Position numbers and translations under genes: made by a program
Assembly (NCBI GenBank): GCA_013398955.1
Contig: VWPU01004175.1
Coordinates: 123,189-187,188, forward strand
Source of the DNA: Callaeas wilsoni
Taxonomy: Eukaryota > Chordata > Aves > Passeriformes > Callaeidae
DNA: 64,000 bases
Direction of reading: 5' to 3'
Shown: piece by piece, positions 11,691 through 26,100 of the stretch
Numbering within the stretch: the first letter of the stretch is position 1
How the letters are laid out: each line of letters begins with the position of its first letter
Notes under the pieces: generated by a model
What the model was told of the DNA's origin: nothing
Seen by the model: the letters and a program-made list of their open reading frames with translations, nothing else
Databases searched by the model: none

Positions 11691-14600
11691 TTTCTTTGCA
11701 AACATAGCTTAAACAAAATAAATAAATAAATAGTATCAGTGTATCACAAAATGGAGCTTAACTTTCAATACAATAAACTGCGCTGAAATATTTTCGTACT
11801 TCTTCATTAAACAACATTCAATCCCAACATTTTAAATCCAGTTGTGCATTTGCACTGCAGAACAAAACCAGAGCTTAAAGTTGCTATGGTTTCCTAGCAA
11901 AGGAAAAATGACTGAAATTATATAGGCTTCAGAAAGAAATGGTGATTTGACAAGGGTTTTTTCATTTGTTTGCTTGTTCGTTTGTGAATATTAACTGAAT
12001 GACCCTCTTTTTCTCTTACTACCTCAAGGATTTCAGGTGCCTGTCTCAATGCTGTGGTATCTAACTCTGAGACAAACTGTCCTGATGACCCCTCCTCAGC
12101 CCTCTGCTTAGTTCCAAGGCGCAAAGCCCCTGACATTTCAGTTTTACATGTGATCTGTCTGACGACTGCCTGCTTACGGCATCCACCGGAAGAGATATTG
12201 TTTATTCAGCTCCTGCCATAGGAGAATTTACGGTGGAGTCCAGCAAACTGGGATATGTATGTCTGGTCTCACTAAATGGTACTTGCTTTTCAATGCAGAA
12301 GCTGTGTTGTTGCCGTTGACAACCACAGCCTGCTATTAACATGCAGCCATTATGTTGCAGAAGTATCGAACACCAGATGAAAGTGCTATTTGCTGTTAAT
12401 TTGTAAACAATACATAGCATGAGCATGAACAAGGAAGATTTTCTAGGAGGAAAGAAGGATTTAGGTGCCAAAACCATTGTAGACTCTGTCAGGCTTAAGT
12501 TGTCAGACATAAAAACATACATATAGGGAAAAATGTTTTAATTATCATTATAGATTATGTAGAAATTTTACAAATTCAGAAAGAGTCTTCACCTTCCAAA
12601 CTTCATTTTATCACTTAACTTTGGACTAATTAAACACCAACAAAATTAAATCAAGCAACTCTTATGAAATGTTCATTAATAATTCTCCTGGTACAGGTAG
12701 TCACATCATAACTGAATGTCAACCCATCATTAGGGACTGGGAAAAAAGAAATTTCCCTAATAGAGAAATTAACTAAAATGCCACAGAGTGTTGTTAGGAT
12801 TTTTTAACTGATCATGTTGAAGTCACTGATTGTACAAAACAAGCCTCAGTGGGATAGAGAAAAGTTGATAAATTTTGCAGCAAAAAAATCTCATAAATTG
12901 TCTTTTGATTTGAGGTAACTAACTTTTAATTGGCGGTAACAGTCGGAACTCTAAACTACTAACAACATACATGTTTGGAATTCACTTAAATAATGTAAGA
13001 ATGACAGGACTGGAGAACGGCTTTGAGATGAGACACCTATTACTACAAACTACTCCAAATCATGGCTGACAGCTAAACACATCAGAACATTTCTCTACAC
13101 CTCAAAAATACAAAAAAAATGTATTGGCCAGACTAATTGCATATTTCCTCCTATTGATCAGGTTTCTTGTGATTTTTGAATATTTTTATGCATCTAAATG
13201 GAATTATGTTATATAAAGACCAAACTTTAGAGCTACACTAGATACAATTATGAAATATTAAACCTCTAGGGTCAGACGAGTTCAAACTTTTCAAACTATT
13301 GCTCTATTTACTTCAGTAGATTTATTTTCACCTAGTGCAGAAAAAAATGAATACAAATCTGTCCTGAGGTGATCAACCAAGTCTTTTCAGCAGCTAAGTT
13401 ATTCTCTTCAATTCCTCTTGCTTGCCTCCTCATTTACCAGACTTCTGCTGATACTCACTCAGGGCTTACAATTGAATCTTATTAGAAACTACAGGAATAG
13501 ATTCAAGAGGATATAGACAAGATGCCACAAAGATGAAATTCATATTTGTGTCTAACTTCCAAAGCTTTCTTCAACAAGGTCTGACATGAGAGTCTCAGAG
13601 TAGGCAATGTACCAGCTTTGTGATATCTTCTATCCTGTGCTCACTCCTTTGGGTATCTCTGGAGATGCATGTGATCCCTCAGGTTGGGTCATTGGCCAGT
13701 GATATGGTGGTATGTCTTCACTCTGTCCGATAATTCTTAACCTTGAGGATTTCCATGAGATTCATCAACATCCTTGGCAAATACTCTTGTTAGTTTTTCA
13801 TCTTGCCCACATACCAAGTCACTAGAAGTTGGCGTTCGCACACATTCTTCTAAGGACTTGAATATCACAGGACACTGTTGGTCATATAAGCACATCCTTC
13901 AGAATTTCCTAAATATACCACAGCGCATTTCTCACATATGCCACGACTATGTTGGCCATCTGGAGTGATTGTTTTACTTTGCAGATCAAATTTGGAGATG
14001 AGATGCTAGATTCTGTGCATAAGATATGTAATTCTGCCCCAGTTCTGGCCTTTGCACTCAATCCTTCCCTGATGTCTGTTTTCCTCACTCAGAGGTAAAA
14101 TCTCTGATCATCCCCCTCACAATCCAGGTAACAACAGCCCATCCAAAAGCATGAGAGCAGTCAAGGGGTGATACAGACATTAGCCTTATCTGGGTTGTGC
14201 TCAAAGAACATATTGCAGCCTCTTCCAGGAATGTTTGTTATCAGCTGGTTTCTCAATATGGATACTAGTAAAAGTATGTATTCCTCAGGAAAAGGTTCAT
14301 GCAATCTACAGTGAAGATAGATATGAAAATCAGGTATTTGGTACTGGACTATTTAACTCTGACTAAGTGCATGTGCCTCATCGGCAGTGGTGTTTAGACA
14401 TGTTGTTGATTCCTAAAGTAGGGTAGATTAATGATACCGAATGATGTTATAGTAATACAGCAGTCAGCCAAATGGGACATAGACAAAATTATTAAAAATA
14501 TTTTCTGCTCTAGAAACCCTAATGCATATAAGACTGGGATTTTGATGTCTAAATCATTTATTTTTTATCATTTATAATCTAATGAAAGCAAAAATCAAGC

Positions 14601-15599
14601 AACCTTTATTGGTGGCTAAGGAATATGGAGATTACAGGAAATAATTTGAAATCTTACTTAAAGTAATAGTCTGAAAGTATGAGAGTTAACAACTGACACA
14701 TCAAAGGAGTCTCTGTCAGCAATCATAGAGGCAGCTAAGAAGGAATGAGTTGTGGATTCCTCTGATCTGAACCCGGACTTCAAACTGTACCTTGTCAGTA
14801 AAATCCTGGGTGGTGGAAAAAGTTGTGGCTACTCTTTGCTGATCAAAGTCAGAGCAGCATTTCGTTATGCAATCGATTTAGTTCAAAACTAAGTTATTTT
14901 ATTGAATAAAATAAAGCTAGAATTAATGAGTACTATTAAAGAGGGGAATATATCCTGAAGAATAAGTGAGGGAGGATGTGACACTAAATTCAGATCTGTT
15001 AGGAATTTCATATACACAATTGAAAAGAGGAAACATTTCGATTGATTTTGAAACAAATGGGCAACCAGGAGAGTTGACCATAATGCTCATATGAGAATGT
15101 GTATGTTCTGAAATCTAGATGTCATGAAATTATAGAAGGCTATAAAGAAAGCAGCTGCAAAGTTAAAAAGGATTAGAGATAAAGGTATTGTTTAAGTTTT
15201 CAGCAGGTGTATAGTCATGAAAGTAGAAGATAAACCATGTAGTGATGACAGAGACAAATCCATGAACTAATGCATGGTCAAAAATAATACAAAGGTTAGA
15301 AAAATATCAAAGCTGATAGAATAATAGCACCAAGAAAAAAAGTATGAAAGATTGAAACATGATTTCCTTTGTTCTTTAACACCAAAAAGTAATGATACTA
15401 TATTTCTGGCTGAAAATACCAGGTAAGAGCAGTGTTAAGCTCCAAAGGGAAAAACCTTACCTATTTGGAAAATTAAAGAAAAAATATGTATCTCTTATTA
15501 TAAACCTCATTATATTGCCTAGTTTCACTTTAGCCTGTTAGGATTATTACCAATTTTATGTTTCTATAGTCTTTGAAATCAAAAAGAGAACTAAAAATG
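11691..15599. other. Unique sequence, no gene or repeat recognised
   Basis: Nearly 4 kb with no recognisable repeat. The longest frame is 106 codons on the minus strand at 12202-12522, with no domain. Single exons of an unknown gene cannot be excluded by eye. Confidence 0.5.
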
Positions 15600-16660
15600 G
15601 GATAGAATGCAGCATGGATTTGCTAAAGTTTGTTGAAAAATGTTAAAGCAATAGAATAAGATAGCTCATTCTTTTTGATAAATTATTTTCTAGACAAGAG
15701 AATTGTATTAGGATTCATGTATCTGGACTTCAATAGAAACAGTACCAGATGGAAATTATCAGCCTATGTGAAGAAAATGAAGATTTGTACTAGGATAATT
15801 GATTATTTAAAGAACTGTTTGAGATGTTTTTCTCCACGTGTAATGACAGAGAGGAAACTATCAGAATTGAATGAGTCTAACTTTGGAATAGTTGACAAGA
15901 GGAAGACAGACAGCTATTATTTAATGCTTTTATATGTGGGAGGGTTATTATTTTTATTTTTACCTTTTATTGAATTACATGACTTGACAACTCTAAGTTG
16001 AGAAACCATTGTGAAATCAGAGGACTAATTAAATGCACCAGAAATATGTGAAGAGTCTTGAGGAGTACATCAGATTAAATTTAAGAGCATGAACTCAAAA
16101 TTATCTGAAAATTGGATTTTACTTACAAATCATGAGATTTTAAACTGAAAAGGAAGAAGAGGAGAGAAGACTCAAGCTACCAATCTCTTAGTACAGAGTG
16201 AAATTTAGTTAAACTCTTAGATGGCACATTTTAGACATTTATATCAGAACTGATCATCCTGAACTCTTTTTGCAGTCAGCAAAGAGAAATAGGCACTTTT
16301 AAGAAGGGAGTACTTAAACCAACTTTAGGCATCTGCCTTGGGATGAGATGAACTGCACCCTGAGATTTCTTCCCTCTGTGAAGGAAGAATAAACTTCTAC
16401 CTAAGCTTTTAAAAAGAATTAAAATGCAGTCTTCTTGCAGTCAAGAGAATACTACCTTAGTTGACTAGAACATGCCATCAGATGTGACAATGAAAATGGT
16501 AAATGAAAACTTAGGATATATTGAATAAAACAGTAGAAATAGAGTAATATTGAGCTTCTTAAATACATAGATGACATTTTATCTAAAATACTCTGAACAG
16601 GACATCCATGACCAGAAGAACAGTTAGATCAGGAAAAATTCATATGTGAAACTTTTTCAG
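15600..16660 (+). mobile_element. Probable ancient CR1/L3-like LINE remnant
   Basis: Two patches look like a very old CR1-family ORF2 in the plus direction. At about 15605-15800 the wording 'gaatgcagcatggatttg' is followed, after about 110 bases, by a MYLDF segment (15717-15731) at the place of the YLDFSKAF motif. At about 16500-16640 a weak LGYI...-type patch fits the later part of RT. No intact frame remains. The match is weak and would need a profile search. Confidence 0.4.
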
Positions 16661-17529
16661 TTTATGAAATGGATTATAGTATATATACTTGACTTGATAG
16701 TCCAAGAAATCCAATCCTGTTAAAGTCTCTGACATTGTATAAAGGAAACTATTGTTTTGTGAAGTATTTCAGCAAGTAGAAATAAGTGCCTGCAGAGACA
16801 ATGTGTAAAAATACTTTTGCAAACACTAGTACCTCAAAAAGTATGGTCTTAAGTAGAGAAAATGATACAAAATCAGCTACAAATTAGATAAAACCTAAAA
16901 CCTTATCAAATTTTGGGAGCCTTCGCATTCTAAAAGAAAAGTGGAAGCAAAACTTTATGATTCAGTCCCATCCCTAATTAAAACCCATGTTTACTATATT
17001 TTATAATGAAAAATTATTTTCGCATGAATTGTTTAATTATTTTTTAACGTAAGTTAAAATAGTAATTAGTAAATATTGAATATACTTGTTAATAAGTAGG
17101 ATTTTCAAGTTATGTTTTAATAGCTTTTTATTTCATACTGTAATTCAATTACAAACATAAATTATACACAATAATTAGTAATATTGAGAACTGGTACAGC
17201 AGGTTAACATTTGCTTTACTGAAATTTGCCTTTTAAAACCAAGCTACATAAAGTGCGATGTTGAGCTATACTTTGAAGACCTAATATTAGGCGGTAAAGG
17301 AACCTTGCAAGATAGCGTTTAAGTTCAGAACACCTATACTTAGGTGTTTATATGTAAATTTTTGTACATAAGCTAGTTGTCTAAGTTGCTATGGAGATCT
17401 ACAGAGATTTAATCAGTACAGTGAATGGATCTTAGAGCGCTTTTAAGGCCAAAGCCTTGAGGAGTGCTGCTCTCAACCCACATATAAGAGCGATGCAATT
17501 TAAGAACCTCTAGGACATCTGACACAAGA
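16661..17529. other. Unique AT-rich sequence
   Basis: No feature is recognised other than a small palindrome CACCTA-TACT-TAGGTG at about 17331-17346. Confidence 0.5.
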
Positions 17530-17718
17530 TGTGGAGCAGCAGCTGTGTGGAACAAGCTGAGGCATTTTAAATGCCATTAGATGGAAGTATTTAAAAGGCA
17601 TGTGGATGTGGCATTTGGGGATATGATTTAGTGATGAACATTCTGGTGCTGGTTAATGCTTGTACTCAGTGATATTAGGGCTCTTTTCCAAACTTTATGT
17701 TTCTGCGATTCTATGATA
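17530..17718 (+). mobile_element. CR1 LINE 3' end
   Basis: The sequence follows the CR1 3' UTR. A 'gtgtggaacaagctg' segment near 17545 is followed by the 'ggcatgtggatgtggc' segment near 17600 and the terminal part ending 'gcgattctatgatac' at about 17704-17718, a variant of the ATTCTATG terminal repeat. This is a typical 5'-truncated CR1 of under 200 bp, with no coding capacity. Confidence 0.82.
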
Positions 17719-18619
17719 CCTAGTTGGAGCACCAGAGCTGAGCTTGACAGAAGCACTGTGATGGACTCACTGCTTACTACATCAGCAATGTTTAAAAACA
17801 GAATTTTCTTTGCAACACAGGCATACAATATGAAATTTATTGCTACAGGAGGCAAGAAGCCAAAACCGACTGAAAAATTCAAGAAAGAAATCCACTTGAA
17901 AATCAGTAAGTGTAATGGAGTAGATACAGTGTCCAGCTGAATAAGCTACCTGTCCTAAAATAACTAATAGCACACTGAAGTTTCACAAAAAAAAGGAAAG
18001 AACTGTAAGCAGAAGGTTATGAATTCTGGTGCTCCTTCACTGCTGTTCTTTAGAAGAACTCTTACTTGCATCTTAACCAGCCTTAAATTGCCTAATGGAT
18101 GTTATGCCTACCTTTCATCTTATCCAAAAGCCTCTTCTCCAGATCAGAGGCAAGACTCCATCCTGACTTTCTGTTGAATTCATTCAGCAATGCAGTATGA
18201 GGACTCATTGAAGATACTTTGAGAAGACAATGATGTCCATTTTGTTATTTCTTCATCTTCTTTTATTTCAGTCTTTGTTCTCACAATCTCTCTCACCTGT
18301 TTTGTCTCTCTCTTTGTAGCTGCTACAATCTAATCTACATTTCTATTTTACTGTACCACTCACCCTCTACACACACAGACATATACATGTGTTCATGTAC
18401 ACACACAGAAAGTTAAAACATCTTGCTTCTCTAATCTGTTCTATTTCCCCTATGCTCTTATACCCATATACTCCTTTCCACTCAAAAAAGCAGAAACAAA
18501 TCAAGCAAACAGCAGTACCATCAAGTTGTGTATAAAATGAACCTAAGTAACCATGTAATTATTCTCACTCTATTGCCGCTGCTCTTTATTGCTCTCACTT
18601 ATTGTGTCATCTTTCATAT
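17719..18619. other. Unique sequence, no feature recognised
   Basis: CA-rich pieces occur at about 18365-18410 (several short ACACAC runs). Otherwise nothing is recognised. Confidence 0.5.
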
Positions 18620-18735
18620 TGCAAGACTGTAGGCTCCTCAGGGAAAGGGACCACATCATTTATTTTCTCTTTGAAGTACCTTCAGCACCTCAGGCACTTT
18701 GCAAGTAACAAATAATAATAATAACCATTAATCAG
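18620..18735 (+). repeat. L2/MIR-type LINE tail
   Basis: The segment 'gactgtaggctcctcagg' at about 18626, a 'gggaccacatca' stretch and a terminal (AAT)n run at about 18711-18723 resemble the 3' end of ancient L2-type LINEs or MIR-like SINEs shared by amniotes. It is short and diverged; the assignment is by eye only. Confidence 0.5.
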
Positions 18736-21700
18736 GTAATGGGATCAGTAGAAAGCACCAGTCATCGGCAATTAAAATCTTAGCAACAGTAGGCAGGTTC
18801 CTACTTCAGAATTTAGAGACTTTTCTTTATGCTCTTTTCTAATTATAAAGTCAACTTGGTTTATCCAACATAAAATACAGGACTTCTCAACTGGCCTTCT
18901 ATTTGCATACACTTCTTTTTTACCCCTTCAGACTGAAAGGATGAGTGAAGTCCACAATCTTTACATTTCAGTGACCCATAGTTTCAGATATATACCTGTT
19001 TTCTGATCACTCCAAATAGCAAACGTGATTAAGCTGAAGTTCTACGTTCAGTTGAGAGCACACTGAAATTGGTAGAGTTGAAGGAGCAGGTGATGTTATT
19101 TGATTTTGTCAGTTGCTGTTGAAATCCAATGAGTTTTCAGCACCTAACTAGTGTAATTAAGGATGACTGAATCCAGGATGACACAGCATTTCCATGCAGC
19201 TGGTAACAAGAGGTATTTTTATACTGCAGCTTGTCTTCACTGTTGGAAACAGGCAAATGAAGGCACTTTTGCTCCTTTTCTTTTTCGAGTCCTTTGCTCA
19301 CAATGGTATAAAAAATGTTTTCAATAGAATTTCTAAATGACCAGTTGATATTTTTTCCCCCTGCCTGGTAATGACTAGGCATATAGTCTATTTCTGCATA
19401 TCATCTATTAACATCTTACTCTATTTTTGTCTATATCCAAAGCTGTCATATAATTATTCTTTACAGTTTTAATTATAGCAAAACACCATATAATGTTGAT
19501 GAAAGGCCTTTAATTTCAGTTCTAGGACTTAGAAAATTTCCAGAATAAATAAGGGAAAGATGCTTTCTTTATAGCAACAAATAGAGTGTCTTAATTGAAA
19601 ATATTGATAGAGACACACTTTAGGAACAGATCGTTATGTAATTCTAGTGAATACATCAGTTTAATCTCCAAACACTTCCCATTTTTCCGAAGACCCATTT
19701 TTTTTCTCCCCAGTTCTATCACTCTTTCCTGTATAAAGGTTTATTCTACTCAGCTTTGCCTAGAGCTGATATGTCTATTCATATTTTGAAGACTAAATAT
19801 TCATACCTATTAATATTCATATCTCTAAATAAATCAGATACTTAAATACTTGCATATGTCTAATTTTTCCTATATATTTTCATATCTAATAATTGGCTCT
19901 TAACTTGGGTCATTCTCTGTTTTAACCTTGTATTATATGTAAGCTCATAAAAGGCATATGCACATAGCTTCTATATATTTATATATCAACAGATAAAACC
20001 TAAATGGCATATATAAATAAATTCTGAAAACTCATTTCTGCAGAACGTTTACAGGCAATAAGTAAAAAAATAAAAAAGTGAGGGAGGTGGAGAGGAGGCT
20101 AATAAGTGAAATTTCTTTTTACACAAATATTTATATAAATATATAACAATTGTCACAGAAATACAGATATCTCATATGCTTTACCCTTATTTTTTATTCT
20201 TTTAGTCCAGTAACTCATTTATAATTTGGCTTACAACCTCTTGGGGACATATTTTATTTCTGCTGTGAGACACACAGCATACCTTTAGGGATTTGACACT
20301 GAACACCAATGTGGATGGCTTCATTTCTGTGATTCGTATTTCACATGCTGCCCTGACATTACTTCCCACAGCATGTAATTTGGAGAAAGATGTTATTTTC
20401 CATGTCTTTAAAAATTTGCCAACACAGCTGCCAGAAGATGTGATTACAGCATGTGGTAGCGCACTTGTGATATTTTATCCACAGAGTGGAAAAAAGCAAC
20501 ATCAAAATCTTCTCTCAGGAATTTTTTAAAAACTTGAAATTCCAGTTTGCATGCGGGAACCTTGAAGGATATCCACTTTTCTACCATGTGATAGTACTTG
20601 AGGTGTTCAATTTTATTGGTGCTACCCATTGTGCTGGCTGGATTTGCATGCTTTTGTCATGCCCTGTGGATATAATTTGTGCTTAGCGAAATGAGAGAAT
20701 CTTCCCGTATTCAGCTTTATGATTATGAAAACTTCCTCTCTCATTGATTCATAACAAAACATTCTAAGTGTTGAGGAGAGTGGTGGTGGTGTGTTTTTTG
20801 ATTGTTTCCCCAAAGGGAGTATGTGGACCACGTATAGGAACTCATCCATAAACTAACTGACAGAGCAGGACTGGATGTAGACTTAGGAAAAGAAGCAGAT
20901 AGGCGAGGGCTTTACAGGACCATCGTTTCCCCCCTACTATTTGAGAAGGATCACACTTTTGGCAGTTGGACATCATGGAAGATGTGATGGAAAGAAATAA
21001 AAGTTCATTAACCATTGCCTGCGCTTTAACCCTGAATTGCTATGTATCTTTTAGTGTTGTGCTTGATATTCACTGTTTGACTTTTCTGCCCCTGAACTCT
21101 AAGTAATTGTTATGACATTTGCCTGGTGAATGCTGACACTTAGCTGCTAAAGGCTCTGCATCCACCGCATTATCACTACAGTGTGCTGAAACTCTTCTGT
21201 GATCAAGACTGATAACTCGCAGTGTTCTCACCTACTGGATGTGGTATACACTTTCCCCTTTCTCCATTAACCCACACACCAAATAGCTAAACCATGACAT
21301 TATTTGATAACAAAGAATGACTTTCTCTAAGCTGAAAAAATGCTGGGTTTTTTTTTTATTTTGTTATGCTGCTTGAACTTGATATATTACAAGGCTTCAG
21401 TAGCATTTGATTTACAACATTACAGCCCAGACTCTTATTGTTAACATTAAGCAATGCTGTTGCAGCCAATGGTTTCACATACATTGTACTGCAGCACTGC
21501 ACCCTTTGGTTGTGACAGATTTTTTTGCTATGCTACTCAGTGATCAGGCATATATTGAGCAAAATCACTGAGCCGGGTTTTATAAATACATAACTGATGA
21601 TTACATTTCCCTCACAGCCTCATCTGCAGTCTTATGCCTTGCAGTTCACTGCCTTTAACCAGCGTGTGTCTCTGATAATTGGTTTTCTTCTGGCATCGTT

Positions 21701-23110
21701 TCTGGAGCTAGCGTTGAGTGGGAGTATAGTGCAGGCTGTTCTTGTCCTTTCATGTGGGAGGACATACTGTGATTTCAGCCAACACCCCAGCATTTAGCTT
21801 CTGAGCTGCCCAAAGCCATGGTTTTCCCATACTGTTTAAACAAGATTTATGTTCTGAGTTTGGGACTAGCAGTTACTTTACTGCCTGTTGTGTTGTGTGA
21901 GCCAGTGAGACCAAGGGCCTTGCACCCAGCAGTGTCTGTGGAAGATTAGGTCACTTTTTGTGAGGCTTTCTTTGATCACACAGCTGCATCCAGGAGAGAA
22001 GAAGTGACTGTGGGGAGGAAAAGGGAGGTGATGAAATTTCTCTTGGATCATAAGTCGTTAGAAGAGGAATCTCAGTATTTGTCTCCCCTCTTGGCTAACA
22101 AACTAACAGCTAAAGGAAACTACTCTTGCCAAAGTTTTGAAGAGGCTGATTTTCTCTGCCTGGCAATGTACTGGAGAGCTTTTTGTAAAAAATACGTGTT
22201 GTTTCTTTACTTGACATTTGGTTTAAGGATCCTAACTCTGGACAGTGGCCTTGTAGTTCCTTGTTTACGAGAGAAATATTTGTTCTGCCAACTTTGCAAC
22301 CATTCTTATTTCTTCAAGATTTCGAGTATTTTCTTCTCCATGGTTGCTTGTGAATACTTGATTCCAACATGCATTTATCAGATGTCTTCAGCCAAATGCC
22401 AGGGAATGAGATATCTTTCAGCATCCTTGGTACATCTTTTGCTGCAAGACTGCAACAGTGTGGGAAGATGACAGGCAGTAAAATCAGAGAAAACTGGGAA
22501 GTTATAGTAATGTTATAACTGAGATTATAACAGTACAGAAAATACAAAGTGAAATACAGTTGATGCTTCCTGGATGGAACACTGTTGGCATGCACAGAAT
22601 CTATTTCACGATGATTCTTCACACACAGCCTGCAACTTGAAGTACATGTTAAGCAGGGCTAAATGGAGGGCAGAGTGAACCTACTGTGGCCAGGCTATGC
22701 CGAAAGCTTTGCAGAGATGGGAACTCAATGGTACCTTGTAGCTGATAAACCTCACAGCAGCTGCCAGCCAAGGGAGATAGAAGAAAATGTCTTGCTGCCA
22801 AGCCAGCAACTGTTCATGAGTTTGGTTCACTATAATCTGATTATAATACTAACACACACCTCCAACCCAAAGTTATCAGCCTCCAAGGTACAACCATCCC
22901 TCACTGAGCAAGAGCTATATATTTTATCAATTATATCTTTAAGAGAGGAGCAAGAGAATTTTACAACAGTCAGTAATAGAAGTATGTATGACTAAAGTCA
23001 CTCAAGCTCCACTTAAATGAAAAGAAATAGTAAAAAAATGAGTTAGGAAGGCGGAGAAATTGGGGAAGACTTTGTTGTAACTTCTGAGATTGATAAATTG
23101 ACTGAACTTT
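18736..23110. other. Unique sequence, no gene or repeat recognised
   Basis: About 4.4 kb, very AT-rich at 19800-20170 with many TATATA-type words. A 155-codon plus-strand frame at 22004-22471 is the longest here. It has hydrophobic stretches and cysteines but no domain I recognise. It may be chance, or an exon-like piece of a non-coding transcript. Confidence 0.45.
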
Positions 23111-23140
23111 TCTTCTCCTCCATAGTGATGGAGGAGAAGA
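23111..23140. repeat. Perfect inverted repeat (hairpin), 13-bp arms
   Basis: The left arm at 23111-23123 (TCTTCTCCTCCAT) and the right arm at 23128-23140 are exact reverse complements separated by the four bases AGTG. It would form a strong stem with a tetraloop in RNA or single-stranded DNA. It is not part of a repeat family I recognise. An AATAAA hexamer lies about 170 bases downstream, near 23310. Confidence 0.9.
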
Positions 23141-26100
23141 CAAATTTTAACCAAAAACCATACTCTCTGTGTGCAGAATGAGCTAGCTTTTATTGGTGAT
23201 TACAGCTTGTCTGTATATTATTTCAAGTATATTTTAGCAGTCAGATTTAATGATCAGCAGTCTTGGAACCTTAACCTGCCACAATTTTCTATTATCAGTG
23301 TGTTTATTAATAAAGTGTGTTATTCCCTTAACTGTTTAGTCTGAGTGTTTCAAGAGTGACAGCAGCCATCAGCAGCAGATGACACACTCAAATAAAACTG
23401 ACGAGATCCAGGAGGAGGTGCCTCTTTAAAGGGTTTGACTCTGATATGCTGTTGGCACGTGTCCCAGGACAAGTTAGATGAACTGCACTCCAACACAGCA
23501 GACTGATCAGTGGAGTCCCAATAAGGGGACGGTGACAGACTGGTCAGGCATAAGGGTGTCAGCTTTCTTGGGGTGTTGACAGATTGATCAAACATAAAGG
23601 GTTCAAGGAAACCTCCCTTTCATGCGACAGTCTGGAATGGTAAAGTTTCGGAACATGAAGGAATACTCTTTTCCTCTCGATTCTTGTGTTCAGCTGCTAT
23701 CCTTAGATGGACCACAATCCCTGATACCCTAAAGATCTATCATATAGCTATAGCTCATCTGGTAGGTCTCAGCATATTACCTAGTGTAAGGTAACCTTAA
23801 AAATAACTTTACATCAACACAGATAGCAGCTTAGCAAAGCATAATAAAAATGATAGAAAACATAAGAACAGATTGACTTTAGTTACGGTTAAGTAACTGG
23901 GACATGTTAGAAGAGTCACAAATGAGAAATGAGCCAGACAGAGGTCAACAGACCGGCTTAGTTATACATCAGACAGCTTAATTTTTAATAGGATAGCATG
24001 ACTGAAGAGTAGCTTTTTCCCATAAACAAATTTGAATAACTCCATAATTAGAATGTCCTATTGTTTTATATAATATAACTTTATATTACCAATATGATAA
24101 TCATTGAAGTTTATACCAAGATTTTTCTGCCCTGTTGCAGAACTTGTATTTATGCCAAAGTACCCATCTGGAGACATCCTGAGAACATCATTGGAGTATA
24201 GTGTTTGAATTAAGGAAATTAGACAAGATTTCATCCCTATGTTGCTAACTTTTTAATGGTCTTTACAATAAAATATAAATATTTGAGTATAAGCATATTT
24301 TTCTTATAAACTATTTCTATAGTCACAGATTTAATAAGCTGGCTTTTTATTTATGAAGCAATATATATTAAACTCACTATGTTTTCTCTAAAAAATGCTA
24401 TTATTTATTTACTTATTATTCACATCAGACTTTAAATAAAAAAGAAATACTTATTGCAGGGGGATTATTTATTACTTTGCCCATCTGTTTTTCCTAAGCA
24501 GCTTCCTTAAATTCCCTGGACTCTTAACTGTGTCTGGAATTCAGTAATATCCTTGGGCATCAATATTATATGGTCACTTTGCCTGTGTAACAAGGCTCTT
24601 TTCAGTGATAAGCTCTGGGACTACTCATAAGTTATTGATAGATTTGGGAACAATAGGCAAAACCTTGCCTGAGTGTCATCTTCACCTTGACAGTAGGTGT
24701 TTCCAGGAAGGAGTAATTTTGAGTAAATATCTTGGTTGCCCACCTGCCCTGAGGGTTCAATCACACAGATGTGACATGTACGCTTTGCTTGAGCTTCCTT
24801 TTCAGTTTGCACTCACTTATTTCTGTGTTAGTCCTGAAGTATGTTCCTTTCTGGGTTTACTTTTAAAGAGCCTGCAGCTGCTGCTTATACTTATGTTGCT
24901 GCATAACGATCTTGTTCTTTAGATAACAAGGATTTTCTATTTCTCCACCTACGAAAGCACCTAATACATTTTACTCTATATACAGTTGAAAAGTTTTACC
25001 TTTGGCTTCCATAAGCTTGTTATCAAGCTCTAAGCAGCCTTCTCTATAGGATTTTTAGAGTAAGATCAACTCTTTTGCTTCCATCTGGGACATCTGCGCA
25101 TATGGATTAGTTAGCATGCATATGGTGATTCCAGGCAACAATTCATAGTGCAGTGCATAAGACTATTGATCCAGTCATGCTTCTAACATTAAATGCCTCT
25201 AGCTGCTAAATAAGAAAGAGAAACCGATCCCTGGGCTAAGAGAAAAATGGCACTGTTTATATGCTTTGCCCTTGAGACTAGACCCTTTAACACTGTCTTA
25301 GAGGCATTTGTGTGGAGTACTCCTAACAGACACAGGGAATAAGCTGTCATTCATTTACCAACATGAACATGGCCTTTAAGACTCCTTTTGTTACTGTAAC
25401 CCCAAGAGAGTTACAGCACGCTACTGAGACGAATAACTTTCTTGCTTCTTGCTTTCCTCTCTGAAGGATCTCAGGCCATTCTGGACAAACTTCCAACATC
25501 TGAATTTGAGAAGAGAGCTCAATGTGGAAGACATTTACAATTTCTGAAAGTCAGTTTGAACCTGGACTATTCATATCCCTTTAGACAGCTCTGGCCCTTT
25601 GATCTGGTTTACCGGGGACAGCATCTAGTAGAGAATCTTATCCTCCCACTAGACCCTCAACCTCATAAAAGGATTGCTCCGTTCTTACTATGTTAGAGGG
25701 GGGTCACACTGTATTTGCTATGAAGAACTCTACTTCTGAAGGCCTGATTTTTGAAATATAGTATGATGTGCTCTGAAGGATCATACCCTTAGTTAACATA
25801 TTTTGAGACTTGGTGTTTGTTTGTTTGTTTTCCTGTAAATTTCTTTTTTCTTAGAAAGCTACACTACCCTCTTCTGTTTTATTCTCATCTGCTTTTAACA
25901 TACTCAGTTTAATTTCCCACTGTGCTTCAGTTTAGTTCAAAGTGCCTCCTACATGTTTTAGATTTGTTTACATTCTTGTATACACATAAGAGAAGCATGA
26001 AGATTACTTAAGCATTCCCTTTAATTTCTTCGTAGAAATAAACTTCTGCAAGAATCAGTATAATATTCTGAATATTTTACTTTATGTTTGTATTCATTTC

